Source of the DNA: Osmia lignaria lignaria | Lineage: Eukaryota > Arthropoda > Insecta > Hymenoptera > Megachilidae | Reading direction: 5' to 3' | DNA: 64,000 nucleotides | NCBI RefSeq assembly: GCF_051020975.1 | Contig: NW_027478160.1 | Location: 13,228,001-13,292,000 of the forward strand | In this document: positions 1 through 11,393 of the stretch, piece by piece | Position numbering within the stretch: position 1 is the first letter of the stretch | Layout of the letters: each line of letters opens with the position of its first letter | Notes under the pieces: model-generated | The model's database searches: none | What the model was told of the DNA's origin: nothing | The model's input: the letters and a program-made list of their open reading frames with translations, nothing else | Position numbers and translations under genes: made by a program

Positions 1-123
1 ATATATCTCGAAAACTACGCTTCTGATCAAAAAATATCATAGAACATAAATTGTAGGAAACATAATTCACTACAAAAAACGTCTCTTAACATTTTGCCAT
101 AGCTCGCTTCGTTTCCGAGATAT
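1..123 (+). repeat. Partial satellite monomer at the left window edge
   Basis: This is the last 123 bases of a monomer whose 5' part lies outside the window. It has the K-type end (CTCGAAAACTACGCTTC followed by the AAATTGTAGG spacer) and the uncommon AATTCAC variant, which also precedes the monomers at 4632, 5276, 6886 and 9462. The array therefore continues to the left. Confidence 0.95.
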
Positions 124-1636
124 TTGCAGATTCAGCTCAAAGGAACGGGCCTGACGGACATATTTCGAGATACTTCTTCTTCTTGTTGTTCTTCCTCTGC
201 ACAGCTAAGCTGGAAGTGGCATTTGCAGCTCGCAATAGTGCAGAGTTATCTCAAAGAAAGGGGCCACGGTGTTTCTGTATCTCTATTATGTTGGTGCGGC
301 TTCGGAACTTTTAAATATCTTGATATATCTCGAGAACTACGCCTCTGATCGAAGAATATCATAGAACGTAAAAAGTAGGAAACTTAATTCTCTACAAAAA
401 AGGTCTCTTAACATTTTGCCATAGCTCGCTTCGTTTCCGAGATATTTGCAGATTTATCTCAAGGGAAGGGGCCTGACGGACATATTTCGAGATATTTCTT
501 CTTCTTGTTGTTCTTCTTCTGCACAGCTAAGCTGGAACTGGCATTTGCAGCGCGCAATAGTGCAGATTTATCTCAAAGAAAGGGGCCACGGTGTTTCTGT
601 ATCTCTATTATGTTGGTGCGGCTTCGGAACTTTTAAATATCTTGATACATCTCGAGAACTACGCATCTGATGAAAAAATATCATAGAAGATAAAAAGTAG
701 GAAACTTAATTCTCTACAAAAAAGGTCTCTTAACATTTCGCCATAGCTCGCTTCGTTTCCGAGATATTTGCAGATTTATCTCAAGGGAAGGGGCCTGTCG
801 GACATATTTCGAGATATTTCTTCTTCTTGTTGTTCTTCTTCTGCACAGCTAAACTGGAAGTGGCATTTCCAGCTCGCAATCGTGCAGAGTTATCTCAAAG
901 AACGGGGCCACGGTGTTTCTGTATCTCTATTATGTTGGTGCGGCTTCGGAACTTTTAAATATCTTGATATATCTCGAGAACTACGCCTCTGATCGAAGAA
1001 TATCATAGAACGTAAAAAGTAGGAAACTTAATTCTCTACAAAAAAGGTCTCTTAACATTTTGCCATAGCTCGCTTCGTTTCCGAGATATTTGCAGATTTA
1101 TCTCAAGGGAAGGGGCCTGACGGACATATTTCGAGATATTTCTTCTTCTTGTTGTTCTTCTTCTGCACAGCTGAGCTGGAAGTGGCATTTGCAGGTCGCA
1201 ATAGTGCAGAGTTATCTCAAAGAAAGGGGCCACGGTGTTTCTGTATCTCTATTATGTTGGTGCGGCTTCGGAACTTTTAAATATCTCGATATATCTCGAA
1301 AACTACGCTTCTGATCAAAAAATATCACACAACATAAATTGTAGGAAAAATAATTCTCTACAAAAAATGTCTCTTAACATTTTGCCATAGCTCGCTTCGT
1401 TTCCGAGATATTTGCAGATTCAGCTCAAAGGAACTGGCCTGACGGACATATTTCGAGATATTTCTTCTTCTTGTTGTTCTTCCTCTGCACAGCTAAGCTG
1501 GAAGTGGCATTTGCAGCTCGCAATAGTGCAGAGTTATCTCAAAGAAAGGGGCCACGGTGTTTCTGTATCTCTATTATGTTGGTGCGGCTTCGGAACTTTT
1601 AAATATCTTGATATATCTCGAGAACTACGCCTCTGA

Positions 1637-2816
1637 TCAAAAAATATCATAGAACGTAAATTGTAGGAAACATTATTCTCTACAAAAAAGGTCTCTTAAC
1701 ATTTTGCCATAGCTCGCTTCGTTTCCGAGATATTTGCAGATTTATCTCAAGGGAAGGGGCCTGACGGACATATTTCGAGATATTTCTTCTTCTTGTTGTT
1801 CTTCTTCTGCACAGCTAAGCTGGAAGTGGCATTTGCAGCGCGCAATAGTGCAGAGTTATCTCAAAGAAAGGGGCCACGGTGTTTCTGTATCTCTATTATG
1901 TTGGTGCGGCTTCGGAACTTTTAAATATCTTGATACATCTCGAGAACTACGCATCTGATCAAAAAATATCATAGAAGATAAAGAGTAGGAAACTTAATTC
2001 TCTACAAAAAAGGTCTCTTAACATTTTGCCATAGCTCGCTTCGTTTCCGAGATATTTGCAGATTTATCTCAAGGGAAGGGGCCTGACGGACATATTTCGA
2101 GATATTTCTTCTTCTTGTTGTTCTTCTTCTGCACAGCTGAGCTGGAAGTGGCATTTGCAGCTCGCAATAGTGCAGAGTTATCTCAAAGAAAGGGGCCACG
2201 GTGTTTCTGTATCTCTATTATGTTGGTGCGGCTTCGGAACTTTTAAATATCTTGATATATCTCGAGAACTACGCCTCTGATCAAAAAATATCATAGAACG
2301 TAAATTGTAGGAAACATTATTCTCTACAAAAAAGGTCTCTTAACATTTTGCCATAGCTCGCTTCGTTTCCGAGATATTTGCAGATTTATCTCAAGGGAAG
2401 GGGCCTGACGGACATATTTCGAGATATTTCTTCTTCTTGTTGTTCTTCTTCTGCACAGCTAAGCTGGAAGTGGCATTTGCAGCGCGCAATAGTGCAGAGT
2501 TATCTCAAAGAAAGGGGCCACGGTGTTTCTGTATCTCTATTATGTTGGTGCGGCTTCGGAACTTTTAAATATCTTGATACATCTCGAGAACTACGCATCT
2601 GATCAAAAAATATCATAGAAGATAAAGAGTAGGAAACTTAATTCTCTACAAAAAAGGTCTCTTAACATTTTGCCATAGCTCGCTTCGTTTCCGAGATATT
2701 TGCAGATTTATCTCAAGGGAAGGGGCCTGACGGACATATTTCGAGATATTTCTTCTTCTTGTTGTTCTTCTTCTGCACAGCTGAGCTGGAAGTGGCATTT
2801 GCAGGTCGCAATAGTG
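1637..2816 (+). repeat. Tandem 2-mer duplication (644-bp unit)
   Basis: The stretch from 1637 to about 2168 is repeated at 2281 to about 2812. Both copies carry the rare spacer AACGTAAATTGTAGG with CATTATTCTC, then an R-class monomer (GCAGCGCGCAATAG), then the AAGATAAAGAGTAGG spacer, then a monomer with GAGCTGG. The copies part at GCAGCTCGC (2158) versus GCAGGTCGC (2802). Confidence 0.8.
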
Positions 2817-3667
2817 CAGAGTTATCTCAAAGAAAGGGGCCACGGTGTTTCTGTATCTCTATTATGTTTGTGCGGCTTCGGAACTTTTAAATATCTCGAT
2901 ATATCTCGAAAACTACGCTTCTGATCAAAAAATATCATAGAACATAAATTGTAGGAAACATAATTCTCTACAAAAAACGTCTCTTAACATTTTGCCATAG
3001 CTCGCTTCGTTTCCGAGATATTTGCAGATTCAGCTCAAAGGAACTGGCCTGACGGACATATTTCGAGATATTTCTTCTTCTTGGTGTTCTTCCTCTGCAC
3101 AGCTAAGCTGGAAGTGGCATTTGCAGCTCGCAATAGTGCAGAGTTATCTCAAAGAAAGGGGCCACGGTGTTTCTGTATCTCTATTATGTTGGTGCGGCTT
3201 CGGAACTTTTAAATATCTTGATATATCTCGAGAACTACGCATCTGATCAAAAAATATCATAGAACATAAATTGTAGCAAACATAATTCTCTACAAAAAAG
3301 GTATCTTAACATTTTGCCATAGCTCGCTTCGTTTCCGAGATATTTGCAGATATATCTCAAGGGAAGGGGCCTGCCGGACATATTTCGAGATATTTCTTCT
3401 TCTTGTTGTTCTTCTTCTGCACAGCTAAGCTGGAAGTGGCATTTACAGCTCGCAATAGTGCAGAGTTATCTCAAAGAAAGGGGCCACGGTGTTTCTGTAT
3501 CTCTATTATGTTGGTGCTGCTTCGGAACTTTTAAATATCTTGATATATCTCGAGAACTACGCATCTGATCAAAAAATATCGTAGAACATGAAAAGTAGGA
3601 AACTTAATTCTCTACAAAAAAGGTCTCTTAACATTTTGCCATAGCTCTCTTCCTTTCCGAGATATTT

Positions 3668-3807
3668 GCAGATTTATCTCAAGGGAAGGGGCCTGACGGA
3701 CATATTTCGAGATATTTCTTCTTCTTGTTGTTCTTCTTCTGCACAGCTAAGCTGGAAGTGGCATTTGCAGCTCGCAATAGTGCAGAGTTATCTCAAAGAA
3801 AGGGGCC
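3668..3807 (+). repeat. Internal 26-bp duplication within the monomer (114 bp apart)
   Basis: The 26 bases at 3668-3693 and those at 3782-3807 both begin GCAGA, contain TTATCTCAA and end AAGGGGCC. They match at 23 of 26 positions by my alignment. The same pair, 114 bp apart, is present in essentially all monomers. This suggests the 322-bp unit was partly assembled by an older internal duplication. Confidence 0.8.
3717..3740 (+). repeat. 24-bp perfect mirror repeat in a TTC/TTG tract
   Basis: The tract reads identically forwards and backwards on one strand (TCTTCTTCTTGT, then its mirror). Only two G bases interrupt the pyrimidines. It is present in every monomer that keeps the CTTCTTCTGC version and is broken in Q-type monomers, which have CTTCCTCTGC. 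The only length change in the inverted block, a 3-bp loss near 61912, falls in this tract and fits replication slippage. Confidence 0.8.
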
Positions 3808-3863
3808 ACGGTGTTTCTGTATCTCTATTATGTTGGTGCGGCTTCGGAACTTTTAAATATCTT

Positions 3864-3877
3864 GATATATCTCGAGA
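3864..3877 (+). repeat. Overlapping palindromes GATATATC and TCTCGAGA (E-type monomer end)
   Basis: Two 8-bp perfect palindromes overlap by two bases here. The second contains CTCGAG and occurs in monomers with the E-type end (CTCGAGAACTACGC). K-type monomers read CTCGAAAAC and lose it. The site is diagnostic for the two end haplotypes; no function is implied. Confidence 0.75.
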
Positions 3878-4953
3878 ACTACGCATCTGATCAAAAAATA
3901 TCATAGAACATAAAAAGTAGGAAACTTAATTCTCTACAAAAAAGGTCTCTTAACATTTTGCCATAGCTCGCTTCGTTTCCGAGATATTTGCAGATTTATC
4001 TCAAGGGAAGGGTCCTGATGGACATATTTCGAGATATTTCTTCTTCTTGTTGTTCTTCTTCTGCACAGCTAAACTGGAAGTGGCATTTCCAGCTCGCAAT
4101 CGTGCAGAGTTATCTCAAAGAAAGGGGCCACGGTGTTTCTGTATCTCTATTATGTTGGTGCGGCTTCGGAACTTTTAAATATCTTGATATATCTCGAGAA
4201 CTACGCCTCTGATCGAAAAATATCATAGAACATAAGAAGTAGGAAACTTAATTCTCTACAAAAAAGGTCTCTTAACATTTTGCCATAGCTCGCTTCGTTT
4301 CCGAGATATTTGCAGATTTATCTCAAGGGAAGGGGCCTGACGGACATATTTCGAGATATTTCTTCTTCTTGTTGTTCTTCTTCTGCACAGCTAAGCTGGA
4401 AGTGGCATTTGCGGCTCGCACTAGTGCAGAGTTATCTCAAAGAAAGGAGCCACGGTGTTTCTGTATCTCTATTATGTTGGTGCGGCTTCGGAACTTTTAA
4501 ATATCTCGATATATCTCGAAAACTACGCTTCTGATCAAAAAATATCATAGAACATAAATTGTAGGAAACATAATTCACTACAAAAAACGTCTCTTAACAT
4601 TTTGCCATAGCTCGCTTCGTTTCCGAGATATTTGCAGATTCAGCTCAAAGGAACGGGCCTGACGGACATATTTCGAGATACTTCTTCTTCTTGTTGTTCT
4701 TCCTCTGCACAGCTAAGCTGGAAGTGGCATTTGCAGCTCGCAATAGTGCAGAGTTATCTCAAAGAAAGGGGCCACGGTGTTTCTGTATCTCTATTATGTT
4801 GTTGCGGCTTCGGAACTTTTAAATATCTTGATATATCTCGAGAACTACGCATCTGATCAAAAAATATCATAGAACATAAAAAGTAGGAAACTTAATTCTC
4901 TACAAGAAAGGTCTCTTAACATTTTGCCATAGCTCGCTTCGTTCCCGAGATAT

Positions 4954-6563
4954 TTGCTGACTTATCTCAAGGGAAGGGGCCTGACGGACATATTTCGAGA
5001 TATTTCTTCTTCTTGTTGTTCTTCTTCTGCACAGCTAAGCTGGAAGTGGCGTTTGCGGCTCGCACTAGTGCAGAGTTATCTCAAAGAAAGGAGCCACGGT
5101 GTTTCTGTATCTCTATTATGTTGGTGCGGCTTCGGAACTTTTAAATATCTCGATATATCTCGAAAACTACGCTTCTGATCAAAAAATATCATAGAACATA
5201 AATTGTAGGAAACATAATTCACTACAAAAAACGTCTCTTAACATTTTGCCATAGCTCGCTTCGTTTCCGAGATATTTGCAGATTCAGCTCAAAGGAACGG
5301 GCCTGACGGACATATTTCGAGATACTTCTTCTTCTTGTTGTTCTTCCTCTGCACAGCTAAGCTGGAAGTGGCATTTGCAGCTCGCAATAGTGCAGAGTTA
5401 TCTCAAAGAAAGGGGCCACGGTGTTTCTGTATCTCTATTATGTTGGTGCGGCTTCGGAACTTTTAAATATCTTGATATATCTCGAGAACTACGCCTCTGA
5501 TCGAAGAATATCATAGAACGTAAAAAGTAGGAAACTTAATTCTCTACAAAAAAGGTCTCTTAACATTTTGCCATAGCTCGCTTCGTTTCCGAGATATTTG
5601 CAGATTTATCTCAAGGGAAGGGGCCTGACGGACATATTTCGAGATATTTCTTCTTCTTGTTGTTCTTCTTCTGCACAGCTAAGCTGGAACTGGCATTTGC
5701 AGCGCGCAATAGTGCAGATTTATCTCAAAGAAAGGGGCCACGGTGTTTCTGTATCTCTATTATGTTGGTGCGGCTTCGGAACTTTTAAATATCTTGATAC
5801 ATCTCGAGAACTACGCATCTGATGAAAAAATATCATAGAAGATAAAAAGTAGGAAACTTAATTCTCTACAAAAAAGGTCTCTTAACATTTCGCCATAGCT
5901 CGCTTCGTTTCCGAGATATTTGCAGATTTATCTCAAGGGAAGGGGCCTGTCGGACATATTTCGAGATATTTCTTCTTCTTGTTGTTCTTCTTCTGCACAG
6001 CTAAACTGGAAGTGGCATTTCCAGCTCGCAATCGTGCAGAGTTATCTCAAAGAACGGGGCCACGGTGTTTCTGTATCTCTATTATGTTGGTGCGGCTTCG
6101 GAACTTTTAAATATCTTGATATATCTCGAGAACTACGCCTCTGATCGAAGAATATCATAGAACGTAAAAAGTAGGAAACTTAATTCTCTACAAAAAAGGT
6201 CTCTTAACATTTTGCCATAGCTCGCTTCGTTTCCGAGATATTTGCAGATTTATCTCAAGGGAAGGGGCCTGACGGACATATTTCGAGATATTTCTTCTTC
6301 TTGTTGTTCTTCTTCTGCACAGCTAAGCTGGAAGTGGCATTTGCAGCGCGCAATAGTGCAGAGTTATCTCAAAGAAAGGGGCCACGGTGTTTCTGTATCT
6401 CTATTATGTTGGTGCGGCTTCGGAACTTTTAAATATCTTGATACATCTCGAGAACTACGCATCTGATGAAAAAATATCATAGAAGATAAAAAGTAGGAAA
6501 CTTAATTCTCTACAAAAAAGGTCTCTTAACATTTTGCCATAGCTCGCTTCGTTCCCGAGATAT
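4954..6563 (+). repeat. 5-mer higher-order repeat, copy 1 (1610 bp)
   Basis: The monomers at 4954, 5276, 5598, 5920 and 6242 form an ordered set: L (GTTCCCGAGATATTTGCTGA), Qa (GATTCAGCTC, GAACGGG), R (GCAGCGCGC), a CTGTCGG monomer with AAACTGG, and R again. The same set in the same order follows at 6564. Sequence from 5153 to about 6300 is also matched at 1 to about 1150. Confidence 0.85.
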
Positions 6564-8173
6564 TTGCTGATTTATCTCAAGGGAAGGGGCCTGACGGACA
6601 TATTTCGAGATATTTCTTCTTCTTGTTGTTCTTCTTCTGCACAGCTAAGCTGGAAGTGGCGTTTGCGGCTCGCACTAGTGCAGAGTTATCTCAAAGAAAG
6701 GAGCCACGGTGTTTCTGTATCTCTATTATGTTGGTGCGGCTTCGGAACTTTTAAATATCTCGATATATCTCGAAAACTACGCTTCTGATCAAAAAATATC
6801 ATAGAACATAAATTGTAGGAAACATAATTCACTACAAAAAACGTCTCTTAACATTTTGCCATAGCTCGCTTCGTTTCCGAGATATTTGCAGATTCAGCTC
6901 AAAGGAACGGGCCTGACGGACATATTTCGAGATACTTCTTCTTCTTGTTGTTCTTCCTCTGCACAGCTAAGCTGGAAGTGGCATTTGCAGCTCGCAATAG
7001 TGCAGAGTTATCTCAAAGAAAGGGGCCACGGTGTTTCTGTATCTCTATTATGTTGGTGCGGCTTCGGAACTTTTGAATATCTTGATATATCTCGAGAACT
7101 ACGCCTCTGATCGAAGAATATCATAGAACGTAAAAAGTAGGAAACTTAATTCTCTACAAAAAAGGTCTCTTAACATTTTGCCATAGCTCGCTTCGTTTCC
7201 GAGATATTTGCAGATTTATCTCAAGGGAAGGGGCCTGACGGACATATTTCGAGATATTTCTTCTTCTTGTTGTTCTTCTTCTGCACAGCTAAGCTGGAAG
7301 TGGCATTTGCAGCGCGCAATAGTGCAGATTTATCTCAAAGAAAGGGGCCACGGTGTTTCTGTATCTCTATTATGTTGGTGCGGCTTCGGAACTTTTAAAT
7401 ATCTTGATACATCTCGAGAACTACGCATCTGATCAAAAAATATCATAGAAGATAAAAAGTAGGAAACTTAATTCTCTACAAAAAAGGTCTCTTAACATTT
7501 CGCCATAGCTCGCTTCGTTTCCGAGATATTTGCCGATTTATCTCAAGGGAAGGGGCCTGTCGGACATATTTCGAGATATTTCTTCTTCTTGTTGTTCTTC
7601 TTCTGCACAGCTAAACTGGAAGTGGCATTTCCAGCTCGCAATCGTGCAGAGTTATCTCAAAGAACGGGGCCACGGTGTTTCTGTATCTCTATTATGTTGG
7701 TGCGGCTTCGGAACTTTTAAATATCTTGATATATCTCGAGAACTACGCCTCTGATCGAAGAATATCATAGATCGTAAAAAGTAGGAAACTTAATTCTCTA
7801 CAAAAAAGGTCTCTTAACATTTTGCCATAGCTCGCTTCGTTTCCGAGATATTTGCAGATTTATCTCAAGGGAAGGGGCCTGACGGACATATTTCGAGATA
7901 TTTCTTCTTCTTGTTGTTCTTCTTCTGCACAGCTAAGCTGGAAGTGGCATTTGCAGCGCGCAATAGTGCAGAGTTATCTCAAAGAAAGGGGCCACGGTGT
8001 TTCTGTATCTCTATTATGTTGGTGCGGCTTCGGAACTTTTAAATATCTTGATACATCTCGAGAACTACGCATCTGATGAAAAAATATCATAGAAGATAAA
8101 AAGTAGGAAACTTAATTCTCTACAAAAAAGGTCTCTTAACATTTCGCCATAGCTCGCTTCGTTTCCGAGATAT
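6564..8173 (+). repeat. 5-mer higher-order repeat, copy 2 (1610 bp)
   Basis: This repeats the five-monomer order of 4954-6563 with few differences, for example TTTGAATATC near 7074 and TTTGCCGATT near 7531. The next monomer at 8174 does not continue the pattern: it shares the CTGTCGG and GCACTAGTGC variants of the later S class. Confidence 0.85.
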
Positions 8174-11100
8174 TTGCAGATTTATCTCAAGGGAAGGGGC
8201 CTGTCGGACATATTTCGAGATATTTCTTCTTCTTGTTGTTCTTCTTCTGCACAGCTAAGCTGGAAGTGGCATTTGCGGCTCGCACTAGTGCAGAGTTATC
8301 TCAAAGAAAGGGGCCACGGTGTTTCTGTATCTCTATTATGTTGGTGCGGCTTCGGAACTTTTGAATATCTCGATATATCTCGAAAACTACGCTTCTGATC
8401 AAAAAATATCGTAGAACATAAATTGTAGGAAACATAATTCTCTACAAAAAACGTCTCTTAACATTTTGCCATAGCTCGCTTCGTTTCCGAGATATTTGCA
8501 GATTCAGCTCAAAGGAACGGGCCTGACGGACATATTTCGAGATACTTCTTCTTCTTGTTGTTCTTCCTCTGCACAGCTAAGCTGGAAGTGGGATTTGCAG
8601 CTCGCAATAGTGCAGAGTTATCTCAAAGAAAGGGGCCACGGTGTTTCTGTATCTCTATTATGTTGGTGCGGCTTCGGAACTTTTAAATATCTTGATATAT
8701 CTCGAGAACTACGCATCTGATCAAAAAATATCATAGAACATAAAAAGTAGGAAACTTAATTCTCTACAAAAAAGGTCTCTTAACATTTTGCCATAGCTCG
8801 CTTCGTTTCCGAGATATTTGCAGATTTATCTCAAGGGAAGGGGCCTGACGGACATATTTCGAGATATTTCTTCTTCTTGTTGTTCTTCTTCCGCACAGCT
8901 GAGCTGGAAGTGGCATTTGCAGGTCGCAATAGTGCAGAGTTATCTCAAAGAAAGGGGCCACGGTGTTTCTGTATCTCTATTATGTTGGTGCTGCTTCGGA
9001 ACTTTTAAATATCTTGATATATCTCGAGAACTACGCATCTGATCAAAAAATATCGTAGAACATGAAAAGTAGGAAACTTAATTCTCTACAAAAAAGGTCT
9101 CTTAACATTTTGCCATAGCTCGCTTCGTTTCCGAGATATTTGCAGATTTATCTCAAGGGAAGGGGCCTGACGGACATATTTCGAGATATTTCTTCTTCTT
9201 GTTGTTCTTCTTCTGCACAGCTAAGCTGGAAGTGGCGTTTGCAGCTCGCACTAGTGCAGAGTTATCTCAAAGAAAGGAGCCACGGTGTTTCTGTATCTCT
9301 ATTATGTTGGTGCGGCTTCGGAACTTTTAAATATATCGATATATCTCGAAAACTACGCTTCTGATCAAAAAATATCGTAGAACATAAATTGTAGGAAACA
9401 TAATTCACTACAAAAAACGTCTCTTAACATTTTGCCATAGCTCGCTTCGTTTCCGAGATATTTGCAGAATCAGCTCAAAGGAACGGGCCTGACGGACATA
9501 TTTCGAGATATTTCTTCTTCTTGTTGTTCTTCTTCTGCACAGCTAAGCTGGAAGTGGCATTTGCGGCTCGCACTAGTGCACAGTTATCTCAAAGAAAGGA
9601 GCCACGGTGTTTCTGTATCTCTATTATGTTGGTGCGGCTTCGGAACTTTTAAATATCTTGATATATCTCGAGAACTACGCATCTGATCAAAAAATATCAT
9701 AGAACATAAAAAGTAGGAAACTTAATTCTCTACAAAAAAGGTCTCTTAACATTTTGCCATAGCTCGCTTCGTTTCCGAGATATTTGCAGATTTATCTCAA
9801 GGGAAGGGGCCTGTCGGACATATTTCGAGATATTTCTTCTTCTTGTTGTTCTTCTTCTGCACAGCTAAGCTGGAAGTGGCATTTGCGGCTCGCACTAGTG
9901 CAGACTTATCTCAAAGAAAGGGGCCACGGTGTTTCTGTATCTCTATTATGTTGGTGCGGCTTCGGAACTTTTAAATATCTCGATATATCTCGAAAACTAC
10001 GCTTCTGATCAAAAAATATCATAGAACATAAATTGTAGGAAACATAATTCTCTACAAAAAACGTCTCTTAACATTTTGCCATAGCTCGCTTCGTTTCCGA
10101 GATATTTGCAGATTCAGCTCAAAGGAACGGGCCTGACGGACATATTTCGAGATACTTTTTCTTCTTGTTGTTCTTCCTCTGCACAGCTAAGCTGGAAGTG
10201 GCATTTGCAGCTCGCAATAGTGCAGAGTTATCTCAAAGAAAGGGGCCACGGTGTTTCTGTATCTCTATTATGTTGGTGCGGCTTCGGAAGTTTTAAATAT
10301 CTTGATATATCTCGAGAACTAGGCATCTGATCAAAAAATATCATAGAACACAAAAAGTAGGAAACTTAATTCTCTACAAAAAAGGTCTCTTAACATTTTG
10401 CCATAGCTCGCTTCGTTTCCGAGATATTTGCAGATATATCTCAAGGGAAGGGGCCTGCCGGACATATTTCGAGATATTTCTTCTTCTTGTTGTTCTTCTT
10501 CTGCACAGCTAAGCTGGAAGTGGCATTTACAGCTCGCAATAGTGCAGAGTTATCTCAAAGAAAGGGGCCACGGTGTTTCTGTATCTCTATTATGTTGGTG
10601 CTGCTTCGGAACTTTTAAATATCTTGATATATCTCGAGAACTACGCATCTGATCAAAAAATATCATAGAACATGAAAAGTAGGAAACTTAATTCTCTACA
10701 AAAAAGGTCTCTTAACATTTTGCCATAGCTCTCTTCGTTTCCGAGATATTTGCAGATTTATCTCAAGGGAAGCGTCCTGATGGACATATTTCGAGATATT
10801 TCTTCTTCTTGTTGTTCTTCTTCTGCACAGCTTAACTGGAAGTGGCATTTCCAGCTCGCAATCGTGCAGAGTTATCTCAAAGAAAGGGGCCACGGTGTTT
10901 CTGTATCTCTATTATGTTGGTGCGGCTTCGGAACTTTTAAATATCTTGATATATCTCGAGAACTACGCCTCTGATCGAAAAATATCACAGAACATAAAAA
11001 GTAGGAAACTTAATTCTCTACAAAAAAGGTATCTTAACATTTTGCCATACCTCGCTTCGTTTCCGAGATATTTGCAGATTTATCTCAAGGGAAGGGGCCT

Positions 11101-11393
11101 GACGGACATATTTCGAGATATTTCTTCTTCTTGTTGTTCTTCTTCTGCACAGCTAAGCTGGAAGTGGCATTTGCAGCTCGCAATAGTGCAGAGTTATCTC
11201 AAAGAAAGGGGCCACGGTGTTTCTGTATCTCTATTATGTTGGTGCGGCTTCGGAACTTTTAAATATCTCGATATATCTCGAAAACTACGCTTCTGGTCAA
11301 AAAATATCATAGAACATAAATTGTAGGAAACATAATTCTCTACAAAAAAGGTATCTTAACATTTTGCCATAGCTCGCTTCGTTTCCGAGATAT
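8174..11393 (+). repeat. Mixed satellite monomers, partly chimeric
   Basis: Classes S, Qa, V/P, L, Q/L, S, Qa, P, M and plain follow in turn. The monomer at 8818 begins as V (GAGCTGG, GCAGGTCGC) and ends as P (GTGCTGCTTC, ACATGAAAAG). The monomer at 9462 begins as Q and continues as L. At 11049 a base change (CCATACCTCGC) removes the usual TAG, which is the only reason a 143-codon frame appears across 10895-11326. No unique sequence is present. Confidence 0.75.
8818..9139 (+). repeat. Chimeric V/P monomer (single-monomer deletion type)
   Basis: The 5' two thirds carries V-class variants (GAGCTGG, GCAGGTCGC). The last third carries P-class variants (GTGCTGCTTCGG, an E-type end, ACATGAAAAG). 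The switch lies between about 8923 and 8991. V is normally followed by P in this domain, so V 5' joined to P 3' is the expected deletion product of unequal exchange. Confidence 0.75.

Larger units (their letters stand above)
3666..3987 (+). repeat. Reference monomer (near-consensus) with internal map
   Basis: I use this copy as the coordinate system (m1 = TTG at 3666). It is 322 bp with 126 G or C bases (39%). In order it holds: m3-28, a GCAGA-TTATCTCAA block ending in GGGGCC; m43-52, CGAGATATTT; m52-75, a TTC/TTG mirror tract; m109-118, GCAATAGTGC; m117-142, a second copy of the m3-28 block; m199-212, overlapping palindromes GATATATC and TCTCGAGA; m228-278, an A-rich stretch with A6, A5 and A6 runs; and m315-322, CGAGATAT running into the next monomer. 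The start point is arbitrary, since a tandem array has no natural first base. Confidence 0.9.
2817..4953 (+). repeat. Satellite monomers without clear higher-order period
   Basis: The stretch contains Qb-, P-, plain, M-, L- and Qa-class monomers at 3022, 3344, 3666, 3988, 4310 and 4632. The same classes reappear in ordered form at 10.4-22 kb. I see no tandem higher-order unit here and no non-satellite sequence. Confidence 0.7.

Noticed and set aside
1036..1233. 65-codon minus-strand frames in V-class monomers, and 76-codon frames at 45213-45443 and 48111-48341
   Set aside because: They appear only where GAGCTGG or similar changes remove a stop on the complementary strand. The 65-codon frames start at GTG, and the 76-codon frames have an ATG in the A/T-rich spacer. 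They are antisense shadows of satellite sequence.
3710..3750. 3' splice site (pyrimidine tract followed by CACAG)
   Set aside because: The tract does resemble an acceptor, but no exon, donor or transcript context is present and it occurs in every monomer.
3893..3943. Phased A-tracts giving intrinsic curvature
   Set aside because: The A6, A5 and A6 runs have centres about 18.5 and 26.5 bp apart, not multiples of the helical repeat, so strong curvature cannot be claimed without calculation.
3974..3990. CENP-B box-like sequence around CTTCGTTTCCGAGATAT
   Set aside because: It shares TTCG with the box, but the required A and the CGGG core at fixed spacing are missing.
10895..11326. 143-codon open frame, the longest in the window
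   Set aside because: It begins at GTG and spans two monomers only because a G-to-C change at about 11049 removes the usual TAG. It has no unique sequence or coding signature.
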